A DNA stretch of 64,000 nt from Mannheimia haemolytica (GTDB lineage: Bacteria > Pseudomonadota > Gammaproteobacteria > Enterobacterales > Pasteurellaceae). Below, one piece after another: positions 20,847 through 30,640 of this stretch. The stretch spans positions 682,001 through 746,000 of the forward strand of contig LR134495.1 of the NCBI GenBank assembly GCA_900638155.1, given 5' to 3'. The translations under genes and the position numbers were made by a program. The notes below the pieces were generated by a model. That model did no database searches and was not told the DNA's origin. It saw nothing but the letters and a program-made list of their open reading frames with translations. The stretch's first letter is position 1; each line of letters begins with the position of its first letter.

Positions 20847-21785
20847 ATGAAAAAGCGTATTAAATTTGTATTGAGTGCTTTAACGTTAGGCTTAGCAATG
20901 AACAGCTTTGCGAAAGATGAGCTTGTGGTATTTAGCTTACCGAACCTATCCAGCCCGTTTGAAGTTCAACTACAAAAAGTAGCGGTAGAAACCAGTAAAA
21001 AGTTGGAGATCAAATTGCAAGTATTAGACGGGCAAAGTTCTTCTACTAAACAGGCTTCTGACTTAGAAAATGCAATTACCCGTGGTGCGAAAGGCATTAT
21101 CATTTCCCCGAATGATGTGAATGCGATTTCAGGTGCAGTGGAAGAAATTATCAAAGAAAAAATTCCTGCTGCGACACTAGACCGAAAAGTGGAAAGCAGT
21201 AAGCCGGTTCCACACTTTGGGGCAAATAACTACACAGGCGGTCAAGAAGTCGCAAAAGCGGTGAAAGCCAAATACCCGAATGGGGCAAAAATTATTCTTT
21301 TAACCGGTCAGCCGGGTTCAACTTCTAACATTGAACGTACCAAAGGTATTCGTGATGAATTAGCTGCCGGTGGCGATAAATATAAAATTGTGGTTGATCA
21401 AACCGGTAACTGGCTCCGTTCTGAGGGCTTACGCATTATTGAAAGTGTGTTACCAACCTTAAAAGAGAAACCAGAAGTGATTATTTCAGCGAATGACGAT
21501 ATGGCACTCGGTGCGATTGAAGCATTGCGTAGTCAAGGTTTAAAAGCAGGTGATATTTTAGTGACCGGCTTTGACTCAACCCCTGAAGCACTCGCTCGTG
21601 TGAAAGATGGCTGGTTGTATCTCACCGCTGACCAACGCCCAAGTTTTGCAGTAAGTACGGCATTAGAGCAAGTGGTAGGCAATATCCGTGAGAGCAAAGA
21701 AGTGAGCGGTGCGGACTATCCGCCAAAAATTATCCTGAAAGATAACCTGCAAGAAGCAGAGCGTTTTGCAGAAATCAGCGAATAA
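20847..21785 (+). CDS. Periplasmic sugar-binding protein of an ABC importer, probably for inositol
   Basis: Family 1 (ribose/galactose-type) periplasmic binding protein. 312 residues with a signal peptide of about 22 residues (KKRIKFVLSALTLGLAMNSFA). Visible family marks are VVFSLPNLSSPFEVQLQ, GIIISPNDVNAI, ILLTGQPGSTS, and ANDDMALGAIEAL. It precedes the ATPase and permease genes. Its place between iolA and the other iol genes and the IolR-like palindrome before it point to myo-inositol, as for Caulobacter IbpA, but ligand specificity cannot be read from the sequence. Confidence 0.85.
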   Translation: MKKRIKFVLSALTLGLAMNSFAKDELVVFSLPNLSSPFEVQLQKVAVETSKKLEIKLQVLDGQSSSTKQASDLENAITRGAKGIIISPNDVNAISGAVEEIIKEKIPAATLDRKVESSKPVPHFGANNYTGGQEVAKAVKAKYPNGAKIILLTGQPGSTSNIERTKGIRDELAAGGDKYKIVVDQTGNWLRSEGLRIIESVLPTLKEKPEVIISANDDMALGAIEALRSQGLKAGDILVTGFDSTPEALARVKDGWLYLTADQRPSFAVSTALEQVVGNIRESKEVSGADYPPKIILKDNLQEAERFAEISE

Positions 21786-21792
21786 TTTATCT

Positions 21793-21824
21793 GCCTTCCG
21801 GCTGAGGTCGGAGGGCGTTTTTTT
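21793..21824 (+). terminator. Attenuating hairpin between binding-protein and ATPase genes
   Basis: GCCTTCCG at 21793-21800 and CGGAGGGC at 21809-21816 pair with one G-T, followed by GTTTTTTTA. It lies inside the operon and probably lowers expression of the ATPase and permease relative to the binding protein. Confidence 0.75.
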
Positions 21825-21835
21825 ACGGAGGTTGT

Positions 21836-23380
21836 ATGTCTACTCCCTTACTTGAAGTGAAAGAACTGACAAAAAGTTTCTCTGGTGTAATGGCACTCAA
21901 TGGTGTGAAACTGACCGTGGGAAAAGGCGAAGTTCACGCATTGTTAGGTGAAAACGGTGCAGGAAAATCGACCTTATTAAAGGCACTTTCAGGTGCTCAG
22001 CCACAAACGAGTGGTGAAATTATCTTTAACGGTGAAACCTTAAGTTTGAGCGATTCCCCGTTTGATCGCCAACTCAAAGGCATCGTAACGATTTATCAAG
22101 AATTTAACTTGCTACCGAATATGACGGTTGCTGAAAACTTCTTTTTGGGCAGAGAGCCGGTGAAAGGCTTATTCGTCAATGAAAAAGCAGTAAATGAGGA
22201 AGCACAATTAGTGCTGGATAATCTCGGCTTAAATATCAAACCTGATACCCAAGTATCTCGTTTAAGTGTTGCTCAACAGCAGATGGTCGAAATTGCCCGA
22301 GCAATGACCTTAAACGCCAAACTGATCATTATGGACGAACCGTCCGCTGCCTTAAGTGATAAAGAGGTGGAAACACTGCATCAAATCGTGCGTGATTTAA
22401 AAAGCCGTGGCATTAGCGTGATTTATGTGACTCACCGCTTAAACGAAGTGTTTGCCCTGTGTGACCGCTTTACCGTTTTCCAAGACGGACGTTACTCCGG
22501 TGAAGGTGAAGTCAAAAATGTGAATGTCGATCAAATTATCAAAATGATGGTAGGACGTGAAGTTGCCTTTACCCGTCGTCCACCGGAAGAGACTCACCAT
22601 ACCCACCGTCCAATACGTTTGGCAGTGAAAAATCTGCATCGGGAAAAACCGGCACTCGACCCGCACGGTATTGCTTTGCATGGTGTCTCTTTTAATATTC
22701 ACGAGGGTGAAGTGTTAGGAATTGCCGGCTTAGTTGGTGCTGGTCGGACTGAAATCGCCCGTTGTCTGTTTGGAGTGGAAAATTACACAGCAGATGAAAT
22801 CAGCCTAGACGGTAAACCTTATGCCGCTACCTCGCCGTTAGATGCTTTGGAAAAAGGGGTTGCCCTTGTGCCGGAAGATCGCAAAAAAGAGGGCTTAGTT
22901 CTCGGTTTACCGATTAAAACCAATATGACCCTACCGATTTTAAGCAAATTATTGAAGGGTAACTTGTTTGTCGATAATCAAAAAGAAGATGATTTAATCG
23001 AAACCTATCGCCAAGCATTACGCATCAAAATGGCAAGTAGCGAACTTGAAGCCCGCAAATTATCGGGTGGTAATCAGCAAAAAGTGATTTTAGCCCGTTG
23101 TATGGCACTCAACCCGAAAGTACTAATTGTTGATGAGCCGACACGAGGTATTGATGTGGGGGCAAAATCTGAGGTTCACCAAGTGCTGTTTGATATGGCA
23201 AAACAAGGCGTTGCGGTATTGGTGATTTCCTCCGATTTACCGGAAATTATGGCGATTTCCGACCGCATTATCACTCTTTCCGAAGGTCGGGTAACCGGCG
23301 AAATTCACGGCGATGATGCCACCGAAGAAAAATTAATGTCAATGATGGCTGTTGGCGTTCAGCGTAAAGCGGCAGCATAA
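21836..23380 (+). CDS. Sugar ABC transporter ATPase, two fused nucleotide-binding domains (probably inositol)
   Basis: Energises the importer at the inner membrane. 514 residues with two ABC domains. The first has Walker [10 protein letters not shown] near residue 40 and Walker B LIIMDEPSAAL. The second has a degenerate Walker A (GLVGAGRTE, near residue 300), as usual in this family, and a strong signature LSGGNQQKV with Walker B LIVDEPTRGIDVGAKSE. The first signature is LSVAQQQMV. Permease gene follows after 11 bases. Caulobacter IatA is the likely functional counterpart. Confidence 0.88.
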   Translation: MSTPLLEVKELTKSFSGVMALNGVKLTVGKGEVHALLGENGAGKSTLLKALSGAQPQTSGEIIFNGETLSLSDSPFDRQLKGIVTIYQEFNLLPNMTVAENFFLGREPVKGLFVNEKAVNEEAQLVLDNLGLNIKPDTQVSRLSVAQQQMVEIARAMTLNAKLIIMDEPSAALSDKEVETLHQIVRDLKSRGISVIYVTHRLNEVFALCDRFTVFQDGRYSGEGEVKNVNVDQIIKMMVGREVAFTRRPPEETHHTHRPIRLAVKNLHREKPALDPHGIALHGVSFNIHEGEVLGIAGLVGAGRTEIARCLFGVENYTADEISLDGKPYAATSPLDALEKGVALVPEDRKKEGLVLGLPIKTNMTLPILSKLLKGNLFVDNQKEDDLIETYRQALRIKMASSELEARKLSGGNQQKVILARCMALNPKVLIVDEPTRGIDVGAKSEVHQVLFDMAKQGVAVLVISSDLPEIMAISDRIITLSEGRVTGEIHGDDATEEKLMSMMAVGVQRKAAA

Positions 23381-23391
23381 GAGAGGTTTGT

Positions 23392-24420
23392 ATGACAACG
23401 CAATTTCTAAAAAATATGGGTATGGTCGATGACAAAGGAAAAATCGATTTTATCGCCTTCTTTGAACGTTTCGGCGTACTGATTTTCTTGATTTTACTGA
23501 TTATTTTCTTCACTTCACAAAACGGGGCATTTCTATCGCAACGCAATATCTATAACGTTTTAACCGAAGTATCGATTTTCGGCATTATGGCGGTAGGAAT
23601 GACCTTTGTTATCTTAACCGCAGGGATCGATCTCTCTGTCGGCTCAATCCTTGCTGTTACCGCAATGTTCGCTGCCTATATTATCAAAGGCGATAATACG
23701 GTAACGGTAGAAGCCGGTGCTTGGGGCGGAATGAGTTGGCTGATAGGCTTAGGTATCTGTTTAGGTTTAGGCACTTTCATTGGTTGGTTACACGGCTTGG
23801 GCGTGACTAAACTCAAACTGCCACCGTTTATTATCACTCTTGGCGGTATGACAATTTGGCGTGGTTTAACACTTGTGTTAAATAACGGCTCGCCAATTGC
23901 AGGATTTGATGAAGGCTACCGCTGGTGGGGACGTGGCGATATTTTAGGTGTACCGGTGCCGGTAGTGATTTTTGCCGTAGTCGCCATTATCGGTTACTTC
24001 GCATTGCATAAAACCCGCTGGGGACGCTATGTGTACTCGGTAGGTGGTAACCCGGAAGCAGCCCGTTTAGCCGGTGTGAATATCAACCGCACCTTAGTCA
24101 GTGTTTATGTGGTGATCGGAGCATTGGCAGGACTTGCCGGTTTCATTCTCTCCGCCCGTTTAGGCAGTGCCGAATCCGTTGCCGGTGTTTCTTTTGAGCT
24201 ACGTGTAATTGCCTCAGTGGTTATCGGTGGAACTTCCCTAATGGGTGGTTACGGACGAGTTACAGGCACCATCATCGGCTCAATTATTATGGGCGTATTG
24301 ATAAACGGTTTAGTGCTGATGGACGTTTCCGCTTACTACCAACAAATCATTATGGGCTTGATCATCATCCTTGCCGTTGCCTTCGATACCTATGCGAAGA
24401 GCAGACGAGGAGCGTTATAG
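23392..24420 (+). CDS. Sugar ABC transporter permease (probably inositol)
   Basis: Inner-membrane channel subunit of the RbsC/XylH type. 342 residues with 8-10 hydrophobic segments, the first near residues 29-47 (VLIFLILLIIFFTS). Family marks are LTAGIDLSVGSILA near residue 80, and GGTSLMGGYGRVTGTIIGSI near 282. Third gene of the importer operon, ended by an uptake-signal terminator. Caulobacter IatP is the likely counterpart. Confidence 0.87.
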   Translation: MTTQFLKNMGMVDDKGKIDFIAFFERFGVLIFLILLIIFFTSQNGAFLSQRNIYNVLTEVSIFGIMAVGMTFVILTAGIDLSVGSILAVTAMFAAYIIKGDNTVTVEAGAWGGMSWLIGLGICLGLGTFIGWLHGLGVTKLKLPPFIITLGGMTIWRGLTLVLNNGSPIAGFDEGYRWWGRGDILGVPVPVVIFAVVAIIGYFALHKTRWGRYVYSVGGNPEAARLAGVNINRTLVSVYVVIGALAGLAGFILSARLGSAESVAGVSFELRVIASVVIGGTSLMGGYGRVTGTIIGSIIMGVLINGLVLMDVSAYYQQIIMGLIIILAVAFDTYAKSRRGAL

Positions 24421-24431
24421 ATAGCTAACAC

Positions 24432-24480
24432 AAGCGGTCTGATTTTGTAAAAATTTTGCAAAACCAGACCGCTTTTTTAT
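24432..24480 (+). terminator. Intrinsic terminator built from two inverted uptake signals
   Basis: AAGCGGTCTGATTTTG at 24432-24447 and CAAAACCAGACCGCTT at 24459-24474 form a 16-bp stem with one mismatch, followed by TTTTTAT. This is the clearest example here of an uptake-signal pair working as a terminator, at the end of the ABC importer operon. Confidence 0.85.
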
Positions 24481-24537
24481 AGGGTGTGTTTGCCAACGCA
24501 CTGAAAATTCTAATGGTGCGTTAGCAAACGCACCCTA
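24480..24537. repeat. Imperfect 22-bp inverted repeat (small palindromic element)
   Basis: The bases at 24480-24501 and 24516-24537 are reverse complements with two mismatches; the right arm read in reverse begins TAGGGTGCGTTTGC. The form resembles short dispersed palindromic repeats of gamma-proteobacteria. It sits between the importer terminator and the next gene. A smaller TAGGGCGTGTTG palindrome occurs between accB and accC. Confidence 0.6.
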
Positions 24538-24550
24538 CTGAGATAGTATT

Positions 24551-25684
24551 ATGAAAACCATCAAAATCGGCTTAGTTGGCACCGGCTATATTGGTCGCTG
24601 CCACGCCATTGCCTACGCTCAAGCCCCTACCCAGTTTCCACTTAAAGGCAAAATCCAACTGGAATACCTTGCTGAAATCAACCAAGCATTAGCCGATCAA
24701 AAAGCCCGAGAATTTGGCTTTCAGCGTGCTACTGACGATTGGCGAAAATTGGTTGCTGATCCGAATGTCGATGTGGTGGACATTTGCACACCAAATTTTC
24801 TGCACAAAGAAATTGCCTTAGAAGCGATTAAACACGGCAAACACGTCTATTCAGAAAAACCGCTTGCACTTACCGCCCAAGATGCCAAAGAAATGGTGAT
24901 TGCCGCTCAACAAGCGGGAGTTAAAACCTTGGTCGGTTTCAACTATATCAAAAATCCAACCACCCAGCTGGCTCGCCAAATTATTCAAAATGGCGAAATC
25001 GGCGAGGTGGTGCATTTTTATGGCACACATAACGAAGATTATCTCGCTAACCCTAATACCCCGATTGATTGGCACTGCTATAAAGCCAAAGCCGGACTTG
25101 GCACGTTGGGGGATTTAGCCGCACATATTGTCAGTATCGCACACTATTTGGTCGGTTCAGACATTGAGCGTGTTATCGGCGATATGCAAACGGTGATTGA
25201 AGAACGCCCTAGTCCGCACAATCCGGCAGAAAAAATCAGAGTAGAGAACGAAGATCAGGCAAGTAGTCTTGTGCGATTTGCTAATGGGGTAATGGGCACG
25301 CTCGAAAGCTCACGCATTGCTTGTGGGCGTAAAATGGGGCTGACCTATGTCGTAACCGGCACCAAAGGCACGCTCAGCTACACCCAAGAACGAATGGCAG
25401 AACTCAAACTCTACCTGCACGATGATGACAAATCCCGCCAAGGATTCAAAACCATTTTAGTCGGCCCGGAACATCCCGACTACGCTGCTTTTTGCGTGAG
25501 TGCCGGCCACGGCATCGGTTTTAACGACCAAAAAGCAGTGGAAATCCGTGATCTCATCAACGGCATCGCTGCCGATGACCCAATGTACCCCGATTTTGAA
25601 GAGGGCTATAAAATCTCCCGTTTATTGGAAGCGATAGCAAAATCGGCGGAGGAGAAAAGGTGGGTGGATGTGAGTGAGATTTAA
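24551..25684 (+). CDS. Gfo/Idh/MocA-family dehydrogenase, probable inositol (scyllo-type) dehydrogenase
   Basis: NAD(P)-dependent oxidoreductase of 377 residues. The Rossmann motif GLVGTGYIGRCHA is at residues 8-20, the lysine of YSEKPLAL near 105 is the usual catalytic lysine, and GTLGDLAAHIVSIAHYLVG near 188-206 carries the D...H pair. It lies downstream of the ABC importer and near iolG, iolE and iolD, so an inositol isomer is the likely substrate, as for the second inositol dehydrogenases (IolX, IolW type) elsewhere. It is longer than and only distantly similar to iolG here. Confidence 0.78.
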   Translation: MKTIKIGLVGTGYIGRCHAIAYAQAPTQFPLKGKIQLEYLAEINQALADQKAREFGFQRATDDWRKLVADPNVDVVDICTPNFLHKEIALEAIKHGKHVYSEKPLALTAQDAKEMVIAAQQAGVKTLVGFNYIKNPTTQLARQIIQNGEIGEVVHFYGTHNEDYLANPNTPIDWHCYKAKAGLGTLGDLAAHIVSIAHYLVGSDIERVIGDMQTVIEERPSPHNPAEKIRVENEDQASSLVRFANGVMGTLESSRIACGRKMGLTYVVTGTKGTLSYTQERMAELKLYLHDDDKSRQGFKTILVGPEHPDYAAFCVSAGHGIGFNDQKAVEIRDLINGIAADDPMYPDFEEGYKISRLLEAIAKSAEEKRWVDVSEI

Positions 25685-25701
25685 TAATTACATTAAAATC
25701 G

Positions 25702-25737
25702 AAACGTATCTCAAATTGATTGAGATACGTTTTTTAC
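25702..25737 (+). terminator. Intrinsic terminator after the Gfo/Idh/MocA gene
   Basis: AAACGTATCTCAA at 25702-25714 and TTGAGATACGTTT at 25720-25732 form a perfect 13-bp stem with loop ATTGA, followed by TTTACATT. Confidence 0.9.
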
Positions 25738-25752
25738 ATTTAAGGAAAAATT

Positions 25753-26433
25753 ATGAGTTCAATTAAAGAAATTTTTAGCACAAAAAACAGCCCTATCAAT
25801 GTTCTTATGCAAACAGAATGGTTTTTAGGCTTCATATTGATGGTTGTTTATCTGGATGCTTACTTCCAACTTGTTCATCAAGTGCCTATCTATATTGCAA
25901 TACAGCAAAGGGAAATATATCTCACAAATGCCATTGATTATATTGCAGCAATTTCTTTCTTCTCAATCACATTTACGGTGTTGTTTACACTAATGCGTTT
26001 CTTGCATATTTTTTTACTTTCAAATTTATTGGATAAAATAGGCTGCAAAACCCATGAATTACCTAAATCGGAGGAAGCTAAAGATTTTAAGAGAATCTCA
26101 GACTTAAAAATACAAGCTGCTATAGAGAATAATAAAGAACTCAGATACTATTGTGAAAAAGCAGAAGAAAAAATTAGAATGAGAACATCAATATCTCGCC
26201 GTTTTTTAGGTATTATTTTTTTCACAATTATTCATATATACTTTGCAAAAGAGTGGGAAAATTATCCTCTTATGTTCAGATTTATTTTTGGATATCTAGA
26301 AACTCAACCAGAGGATTTTAGATCTTTTGTTCATTTTGTATTAATTCTTTTAATGATTCCTGTTTTTTATTTGCTTGAACAATCAATCAAAATTGAAAAC
26401 GATTATATTTATTTCTCAAGTGATAATAAATAA
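25753..26433 (+). CDS. Unknown membrane protein
   Basis: I do not recognise this 226-residue protein. Four hydrophobic segments are visible at about residues 23-41, 60-89, 149-165 and 192-208, with a charged stretch between (about 93-145) rich in Lys and Glu that may form a helical hairpin in the cytoplasm. AAGGAAA precedes the ATG. Its base composition is clearly lower in GC than the iol genes around it, and it lies between two terminators, so it may be a later arrival with its own promoter. No catalytic motif is evident and no role in inositol use can be claimed. Confidence 0.7.
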   Translation: MSSIKEIFSTKNSPINVLMQTEWFLGFILMVVYLDAYFQLVHQVPIYIAIQQREIYLTNAIDYIAAISFFSITFTVLFTLMRFLHIFLLSNLLDKIGCKTHELPKSEEAKDFKRISDLKIQAAIENNKELRYYCEKAEEKIRMRTSISRRFLGIIFFTIIHIYFAKEWENYPLMFRFIFGYLETQPEDFRSFVHFVLILLMIPVFYLLEQSIKIENDYIYFSSDNK

Positions 26434-26438
26434 AAAAT

Positions 26439-26486
26439 CAAGCGGTCAGTTTTGCAATATTTTATACAAAACCTACCGCTTGTATT
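26439..26486. terminator. Uptake-signal hairpin between convergent genes
   Basis: CAAGCGGT at 26439-26446 pairs with ACCGCTTG at 26475-26482, and the inner GTTTTG pairs with CAAAAC. It lies between the unknown membrane protein gene and iolG, which end towards each other. Confidence 0.65.
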
Positions 26487-26495
26487 TATGATCAA

Positions 26496-27506
26496 TTACG
26501 CCACTTCGCTCAACTTAACCGGTCTGTTTTCTTCCAGTGATTTTTTCGCAGCTAAGGCGATAAGTACCGGTTGTAAGCCGTCATTGCCGTTTACTAGGGT
26601 TGGTTTGTCGTTTACCACAGAATCCACGAAGCAACTGATTTCATCGGAGAAAGATTGCATATAACGTTCTAAGAAGAAGTATTTTGGTTTTTCCGCCACT
26701 ACGCCGTTTTCACCTGAGAATACGGCAGTTGAGCCAGTATCATTGGTGATATGGATTGCCCCTTTCGAGCCGAACACTTCCGCACGTTGGTCGTAGCCGT
26801 AGGCAGCTTTGCGACTGTTGTCGATCACGCCGATTGCTCCGTTTTTCAGTTTCAATGTGATCACGGCAGTATCAATATCGCCCGCTTTGCCGATTTCAGG
26901 GTTTACTAACACGGTGCCAACTGCAAACACTTCTTCCACTTCGCTGCCGGATAAATAACGAATCATATCGAAGTCGTGAATGGTCATATCAAAGAACATT
27001 CCGCCGGAGACTTTCACATATTCGATTGGTGGGGCTTCCGGATCACGAGAGGTTACTCGGATAACGTGCGGTTCGCCGATGTCGCCAGCACTCACACGGT
27101 CTTTAATCGCTTTAAAGTTATGGTCGAAGCGGCGGTTAAAGCCCACTTGGAATTTTACACCGGCTCTTTCGACTGCACTCAATACTTCACGGATTTTAGC
27201 TGGGTCTGCATCTACCGGTTTTTCACAGAAAACGTGTTTGCCAGCCTGTGCTGCCTCAATCGAAATCGGGGCGTGAGTATTGGTGGAAGAGCAAACCAAT
27301 ACCGCATCAATTTCCGGATCTTGCAGGATTTTTTTATAGTCATCATAGACTTCCGGAATACCCATCGATTTTGCCCAAGCGGTCAATTCTTCGGTAATTT
27401 TTACATCAGAGATTGCTTTGATTTCAGCACCTTTAACATATTTGCTAATACTTTCAGAATGCACACGTCCAATACGGCCTGCACCAATAATACCTACTTT
27501 TAACAT
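26496..27506 (-). CDS. iolG: Inositol 2-dehydrogenase
   Basis: Oxidises myo-inositol to 2-keto-myo-inositol with NAD+, the first pathway step. 336 residues from the ATG at 27506, which has AGGAGT before it; the frame is open a further 22 codons upstream, overlapping iolE, but that extension is not family-like. Rossmann motif GIIGAGRIGRVHSE at residues 5-18, catalytic lysine in CEKPVDAD near 95, and catalytic D...H in GGMFFDMTIHDFDM near 170-175. It begins one base after the iolE stop, so the two are translationally linked. Confidence 0.95.
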   Translation of the reverse strand: MLKVGIIGAGRIGRVHSESISKYVKGAEIKAISDVKITEELTAWAKSMGIPEVYDDYKKILQDPEIDAVLVCSSTNTHAPISIEAAQAGKHVFCEKPVDADPAKIREVLSAVERAGVKFQVGFNRRFDHNFKAIKDRVSAGDIGEPHVIRVTSRDPEAPPIEYVKVSGGMFFDMTIHDFDMIRYLSGSEVEEVFAVGTVLVNPEIGKAGDIDTAVITLKLKNGAIGVIDNSRKAAYGYDQRAEVFGSKGAIHITNDTGSTAVFSGENGVVAEKPKYFFLERYMQSFSDEISCFVDSVVNDKPTLVNGNDGLQPVLIALAAKKSLEENRPVKLSEVA

Positions 27507-27507
27507 A

Positions 27508-28404
27508 TTAAACTCCTGCGGTTTCACGGATATATTCTCTGCCTTTGAGGGCGTATTCAAACGGGTTGGCAAGTGCCGGATCTTGTTCGGCTTCTACCAC
27601 CATCCAGCCTTTGTAGTCGTGTTTTTCTAAAATATCGAAAATTGGACGGAAATCAATTACGCCATCGCCCGGTACGGTAAAGGTGCCTTTTTTCACGCCT
27701 TCTAAGAAGCTTAAATCTTTTGCTTTTACTTCCGCCACGACTTCATCACGCACATCTTTTAAGTGAACGTGGATAATACGGTCGATATATTTTTCCAGCA
27801 CGCCGAGCATCGCTTTTTGACAGCCTTCGGAATAGTACAAATGCCCTGAATCAAACAACAGATAGACATCATCATTCACTTCAGCCATATAGCGATCGAC
27901 CTCTTCGGGTGTTTGAATGCCGGTTCCCATATGGTGATGCAGGCAGACTTTCATTCCTTTTTCGGCGGCAAGTTTCGCTAATTCGTTATAGCCTTCCGCC
28001 ATACGTTTCCAATCTTCATCGTTGAAAATCGGTTTTTCTTTGAACACGGATTTGGTTGTGCCTTGAATACTGCGGCTCTGTTCGGAACAGCCGATTACTT
28101 TTGCGCCCATTGCGTGCAGGAAATCACGGTGTTTGATGAACTCGGCAATGGTCTCTTCCCGTTTACCGTCCACAAAGAAGGTGCTGAACCACGCATTGCA
28201 GATTTGAATGCCACGCACGTCCAGTTTGTGTTTTAACACGGCAACATCACGCGGATATTTATTACCCACTTCGCAGCCCGTGTAGCCAGCAAGCGCCATT
28301 TCGCTCACACACTGCTCGAAAGTGTTTTCTGCACCAAGTTCTGGTAGGTCATCGTTCGTCCAACCAATTGGGGCAATGCCTAATTGAATGTTTTCTGCTT
28401 TCAT
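27508..28404 (-). CDS. iolE: Inosose dehydratase (2-keto-myo-inositol dehydratase)
   Basis: Removes water from 2-keto-myo-inositol to give 3D-(3,5/4)-trihydroxycyclohexane-1,2-dione. 298 residues from ATG 28404, the normal family length; a longer frame from 28446 lacks support. TIM-barrel of the xylose-isomerase-like superfamily with metal-site segments [34 protein letters not shown] and IHVHLKDVR. It lies between iolD and iolG on the same strand, 146 bases after iolD. Confidence 0.94.
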   Translation of the reverse strand: MKAENIQLGIAPIGWTNDDLPELGAENTFEQCVSEMALAGYTGCEVGNKYPRDVAVLKHKLDVRGIQICNAWFSTFFVDGKREETIAEFIKHRDFLHAMGAKVIGCSEQSRSIQGTTKSVFKEKPIFNDEDWKRMAEGYNELAKLAAEKGMKVCLHHHMGTGIQTPEEVDRYMAEVNDDVYLLFDSGHLYYSEGCQKAMLGVLEKYIDRIIHVHLKDVRDEVVAEVKAKDLSFLEGVKKGTFTVPGDGVIDFRPIFDILEKHDYKGWMVVEAEQDPALANPFEYALKGREYIRETAGV

Positions 28405-28442
28405 AGAGAAACCTCGTTTGATTTGTAGAGATAAATTTGGAT

Positions 28443-28492
28443 ACAAGCGGTTATTTTTATCAAAAATTTTGCAAATTTGACCGCTTATGGAT
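28443..28492. repeat. Inverted uptake-signal pair between iolD and iolE
   Basis: ACAAGCGGT at about 28443-28451 faces ACCGCTT at about 28481-28487 across a TTTTGCAAATTT-containing spacer. There is no clear T run after it on the minus strand, so it may reduce but probably does not stop transcription from iolD into iolE. Confidence 0.5.
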
Positions 28493-28550
28493 GTTTTATT
28501 TTCGGGCTGGTTAAAACCAGCCCCTACGCTGCTGTTATTTCAGAAACAAA

Positions 28551-30485
28551 TTAGTACTTTCTCGCTTTTGCTAACTGCTCTTGCGATCTCGCTCTGGCTT
28601 GTTGAATACGCTCGCTCTCTGACACTTCCGCGACACCAACATGCCACCAGCAGCCATAGCCGTGAGCCATTGTTTTCGGCAGCACTTTAATATCGATTAA
28701 GGTAGAAACAGTCTGTTTTTTCGCATCATCAAGGGCGGCACGCAATTCGGCTTCGTTAGTTACCCGATAGGTTTTGCAGCCGTACGCTTCGGCGTTTTTG
28801 GCAAAATCAATCGGTACTAAACCTCCGTTGAGTTGGTTAGTTTCACCATTGCGGAAACGGAATTCGGTACCGAAACTGTCCATACCGTTGCCGATTTGCA
28901 GGTTGTTAATACAGCCGTTTGCCATATTGTCGAACAGCACCACATTGATTTTTTTACCCTCTTGAATTGAGGTAACTAACTCGGTATGTGCCATTAAGTA
29001 AGAGCCGTCACCCAGTAGGGCATAAACCTCTTGTTCAGGGCGGGCAATTTTCACGCCGACCGCCGCACTCACTTCATAGCCCATACAGGAGTAACCATAT
29101 TCAAGGTGGTAAGTCTCTTCACCTTTACTTAACCAAGTGCGTTGTAAATCACCCGGCAAACTTCCGGCGGCGGCAACAATAATCGCATTGTTATCAATGG
29201 TTTCATTCACAATACCCAGCACTTGGGTTTGGGTGAGCTGGGAACCAGTGAGCTGAATAAATTCATTGTGAACCGCTTTATGATCAAGATTATCGTTAAT
29301 TTCAGGGGTGAAATCAGGGTGATATTGCACCGCGCGCAGACGTTGAATTTCATCAGCAAAATCCGCTTTCGCCTGTGAAATTTCATTCCCCCATTGGGCT
29401 TGATAATCAGCAGGAATGGCTTGGCTTAACGCCTCTAATGCGGTTTTTGCATCGGCAACCAGTTGCACGCCGTCTAATTTGTACGCATCAAAACGTGCAA
29501 CATTAATGTTCAAAAACTGCACGTTCGGGTTTTGGAAAATCCATTTGGAAGAAGTTGTGAAGTCGGTGTAGCGTGTACCGATGCCGATCACTAAATCCGC
29601 TTCTTTTGCCAGACGGTTTGCCGCTAAACAACCGGTTTCTCCCACACCGCCTACATTCAATTCGTGATCGGACACCACCGCACTTTTACCCGCTTGGGTT
29701 TCAGCAAACGGAATGCCGAACTGTTTAGCAAATTTTTGCAGAATTTGACCCGCTTGCGAGTAGCGAGCACCTCCGCCGCAGACAATCAACGGTTTTTTCT
29801 TGGTTTGAATTAATTTTACCGCTTGCTCAATCATCGCATTTGTTGGTGGTGTACGCTCCAAGCGATGCACTCGTTTTTGCAGGAAGCTGTTCGGGAAATC
29901 AAAACTCTCCGCTTGTACATCTTGTGGCAGAGCAATAGTGACCGCACCGGTTTCGGCAGGGTCAGTCAGCACACGAAACGCATTGATACAGGCACTCATT
30001 AACTGCTCAGGGCGTTGCACTCTATCCCAATATTTACTGACAGCACGGAATGCATCGTTAGTGCTGATGCTTAAATCGTAAGGTTGTTCGATTTGTTGCA
30101 GTACCGGATCCGGCTGGCGAGTCGCAAACACATCGCCTGGTAATAAAAGAAGAGGAATACGGTTAGCTGTTGCTGTTGCCGCAGCCGTAACCATATTTGC
30201 CGCCCCCGGCCCGACCGAGGAAGTACAAGCAATAATTTTTTGACGTAGATTTTGCTTAGCAAAGCCCATTGCTAAATGCGCCATACCTTGCTCATTTCTA
30301 CCTTGGTAGAGCGTTAAACCACCAGCATTTTGGGCAAGTGCCTGACCGATCCCCAGCACATTGCCGTGCCCGAAAATAGCAGCAACACCGTGAACGAATT
30401 TAATCTCTTTGCCGTCCACTTCTAAATATTGATTGTCCAAAAATTGCACTAATGCCTGTGCAACCGTTAAACGAGTAGTCTGCAT
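28551..30485 (-). CDS. iolD: 3D-(3,5/4)-trihydroxycyclohexane-1,2-dione hydrolase
   Basis: Thiamine-diphosphate enzyme that opens the six-carbon ring to 5-deoxy-D-glucuronate. 644 residues, full family length. N-terminal PYR domain with [13 protein letters not shown] (about residues 37-49), central domain, and C-terminal thiamine-diphosphate domain with the motif LLGDGSYLM...N near residue 495. Preceded by GGAGG. It is divergent from iolC, and the 267 bases between hold two IolR-like palindromes and two CRP-like sites. First gene of a probable iolD-iolE-iolG unit. Confidence 0.96.
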   Translation of the reverse strand: MQTTRLTVAQALVQFLDNQYLEVDGKEIKFVHGVAAIFGHGNVLGIGQALAQNAGGLTLYQGRNEQGMAHLAMGFAKQNLRQKIIACTSSVGPGAANMVTAAATATANRIPLLLLPGDVFATRQPDPVLQQIEQPYDLSISTNDAFRAVSKYWDRVQRPEQLMSACINAFRVLTDPAETGAVTIALPQDVQAESFDFPNSFLQKRVHRLERTPPTNAMIEQAVKLIQTKKKPLIVCGGGARYSQAGQILQKFAKQFGIPFAETQAGKSAVVSDHELNVGGVGETGCLAANRLAKEADLVIGIGTRYTDFTTSSKWIFQNPNVQFLNINVARFDAYKLDGVQLVADAKTALEALSQAIPADYQAQWGNEISQAKADFADEIQRLRAVQYHPDFTPEINDNLDHKAVHNEFIQLTGSQLTQTQVLGIVNETIDNNAIIVAAAGSLPGDLQRTWLSKGEETYHLEYGYSCMGYEVSAAVGVKIARPEQEVYALLGDGSYLMAHTELVTSIQEGKKINVVLFDNMANGCINNLQIGNGMDSFGTEFRFRNGETNQLNGGLVPIDFAKNAEAYGCKTYRVTNEAELRAALDDAKKQTVSTLIDIKVLPKTMAHGYGCWWHVGVAEVSESERIQQARARSQEQLAKARKY

Positions 30486-30545
30486 AAAGCCTCCTCTGGC
30501 TTACATCGCTTTTACAAGCGGTCGGTTTTCTACTGATTTTTACAA

Positions 30546-30608
30546 ATGAAAAATTTATTTCATTCATAATAGCAAGGAAATCGAAAAAAAGATGTGATCC
30601 AGTTCTCA
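30546..30608 (-). promoter_or_regulatory. iolD control region: IolR-like palindrome and CRP site
   Basis: ATGAAAAATTTATTTCAT at 30546-30563 is a GAAA-N6-TTTC palindrome about 60-80 bases upstream of iolD. TGTGATCCAGTTCTCA at 30593-30608 resembles a CRP site (TGTGA-N6-TCACA with one change) farther upstream. The order, CRP site then palindrome then gene, matches the ABC operon. Confidence 0.65.
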
Positions 30609-30640
30609 TTTCTGTGAAGTTATCACCTTGTTTTTCAAAG

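Noticed and set aside
26976..27503. A 175-codon frame opposite iolG
   Set aside because: Antisense to a clear iolG; the sequence is Phe- and Cys-rich as expected of a shadow frame.
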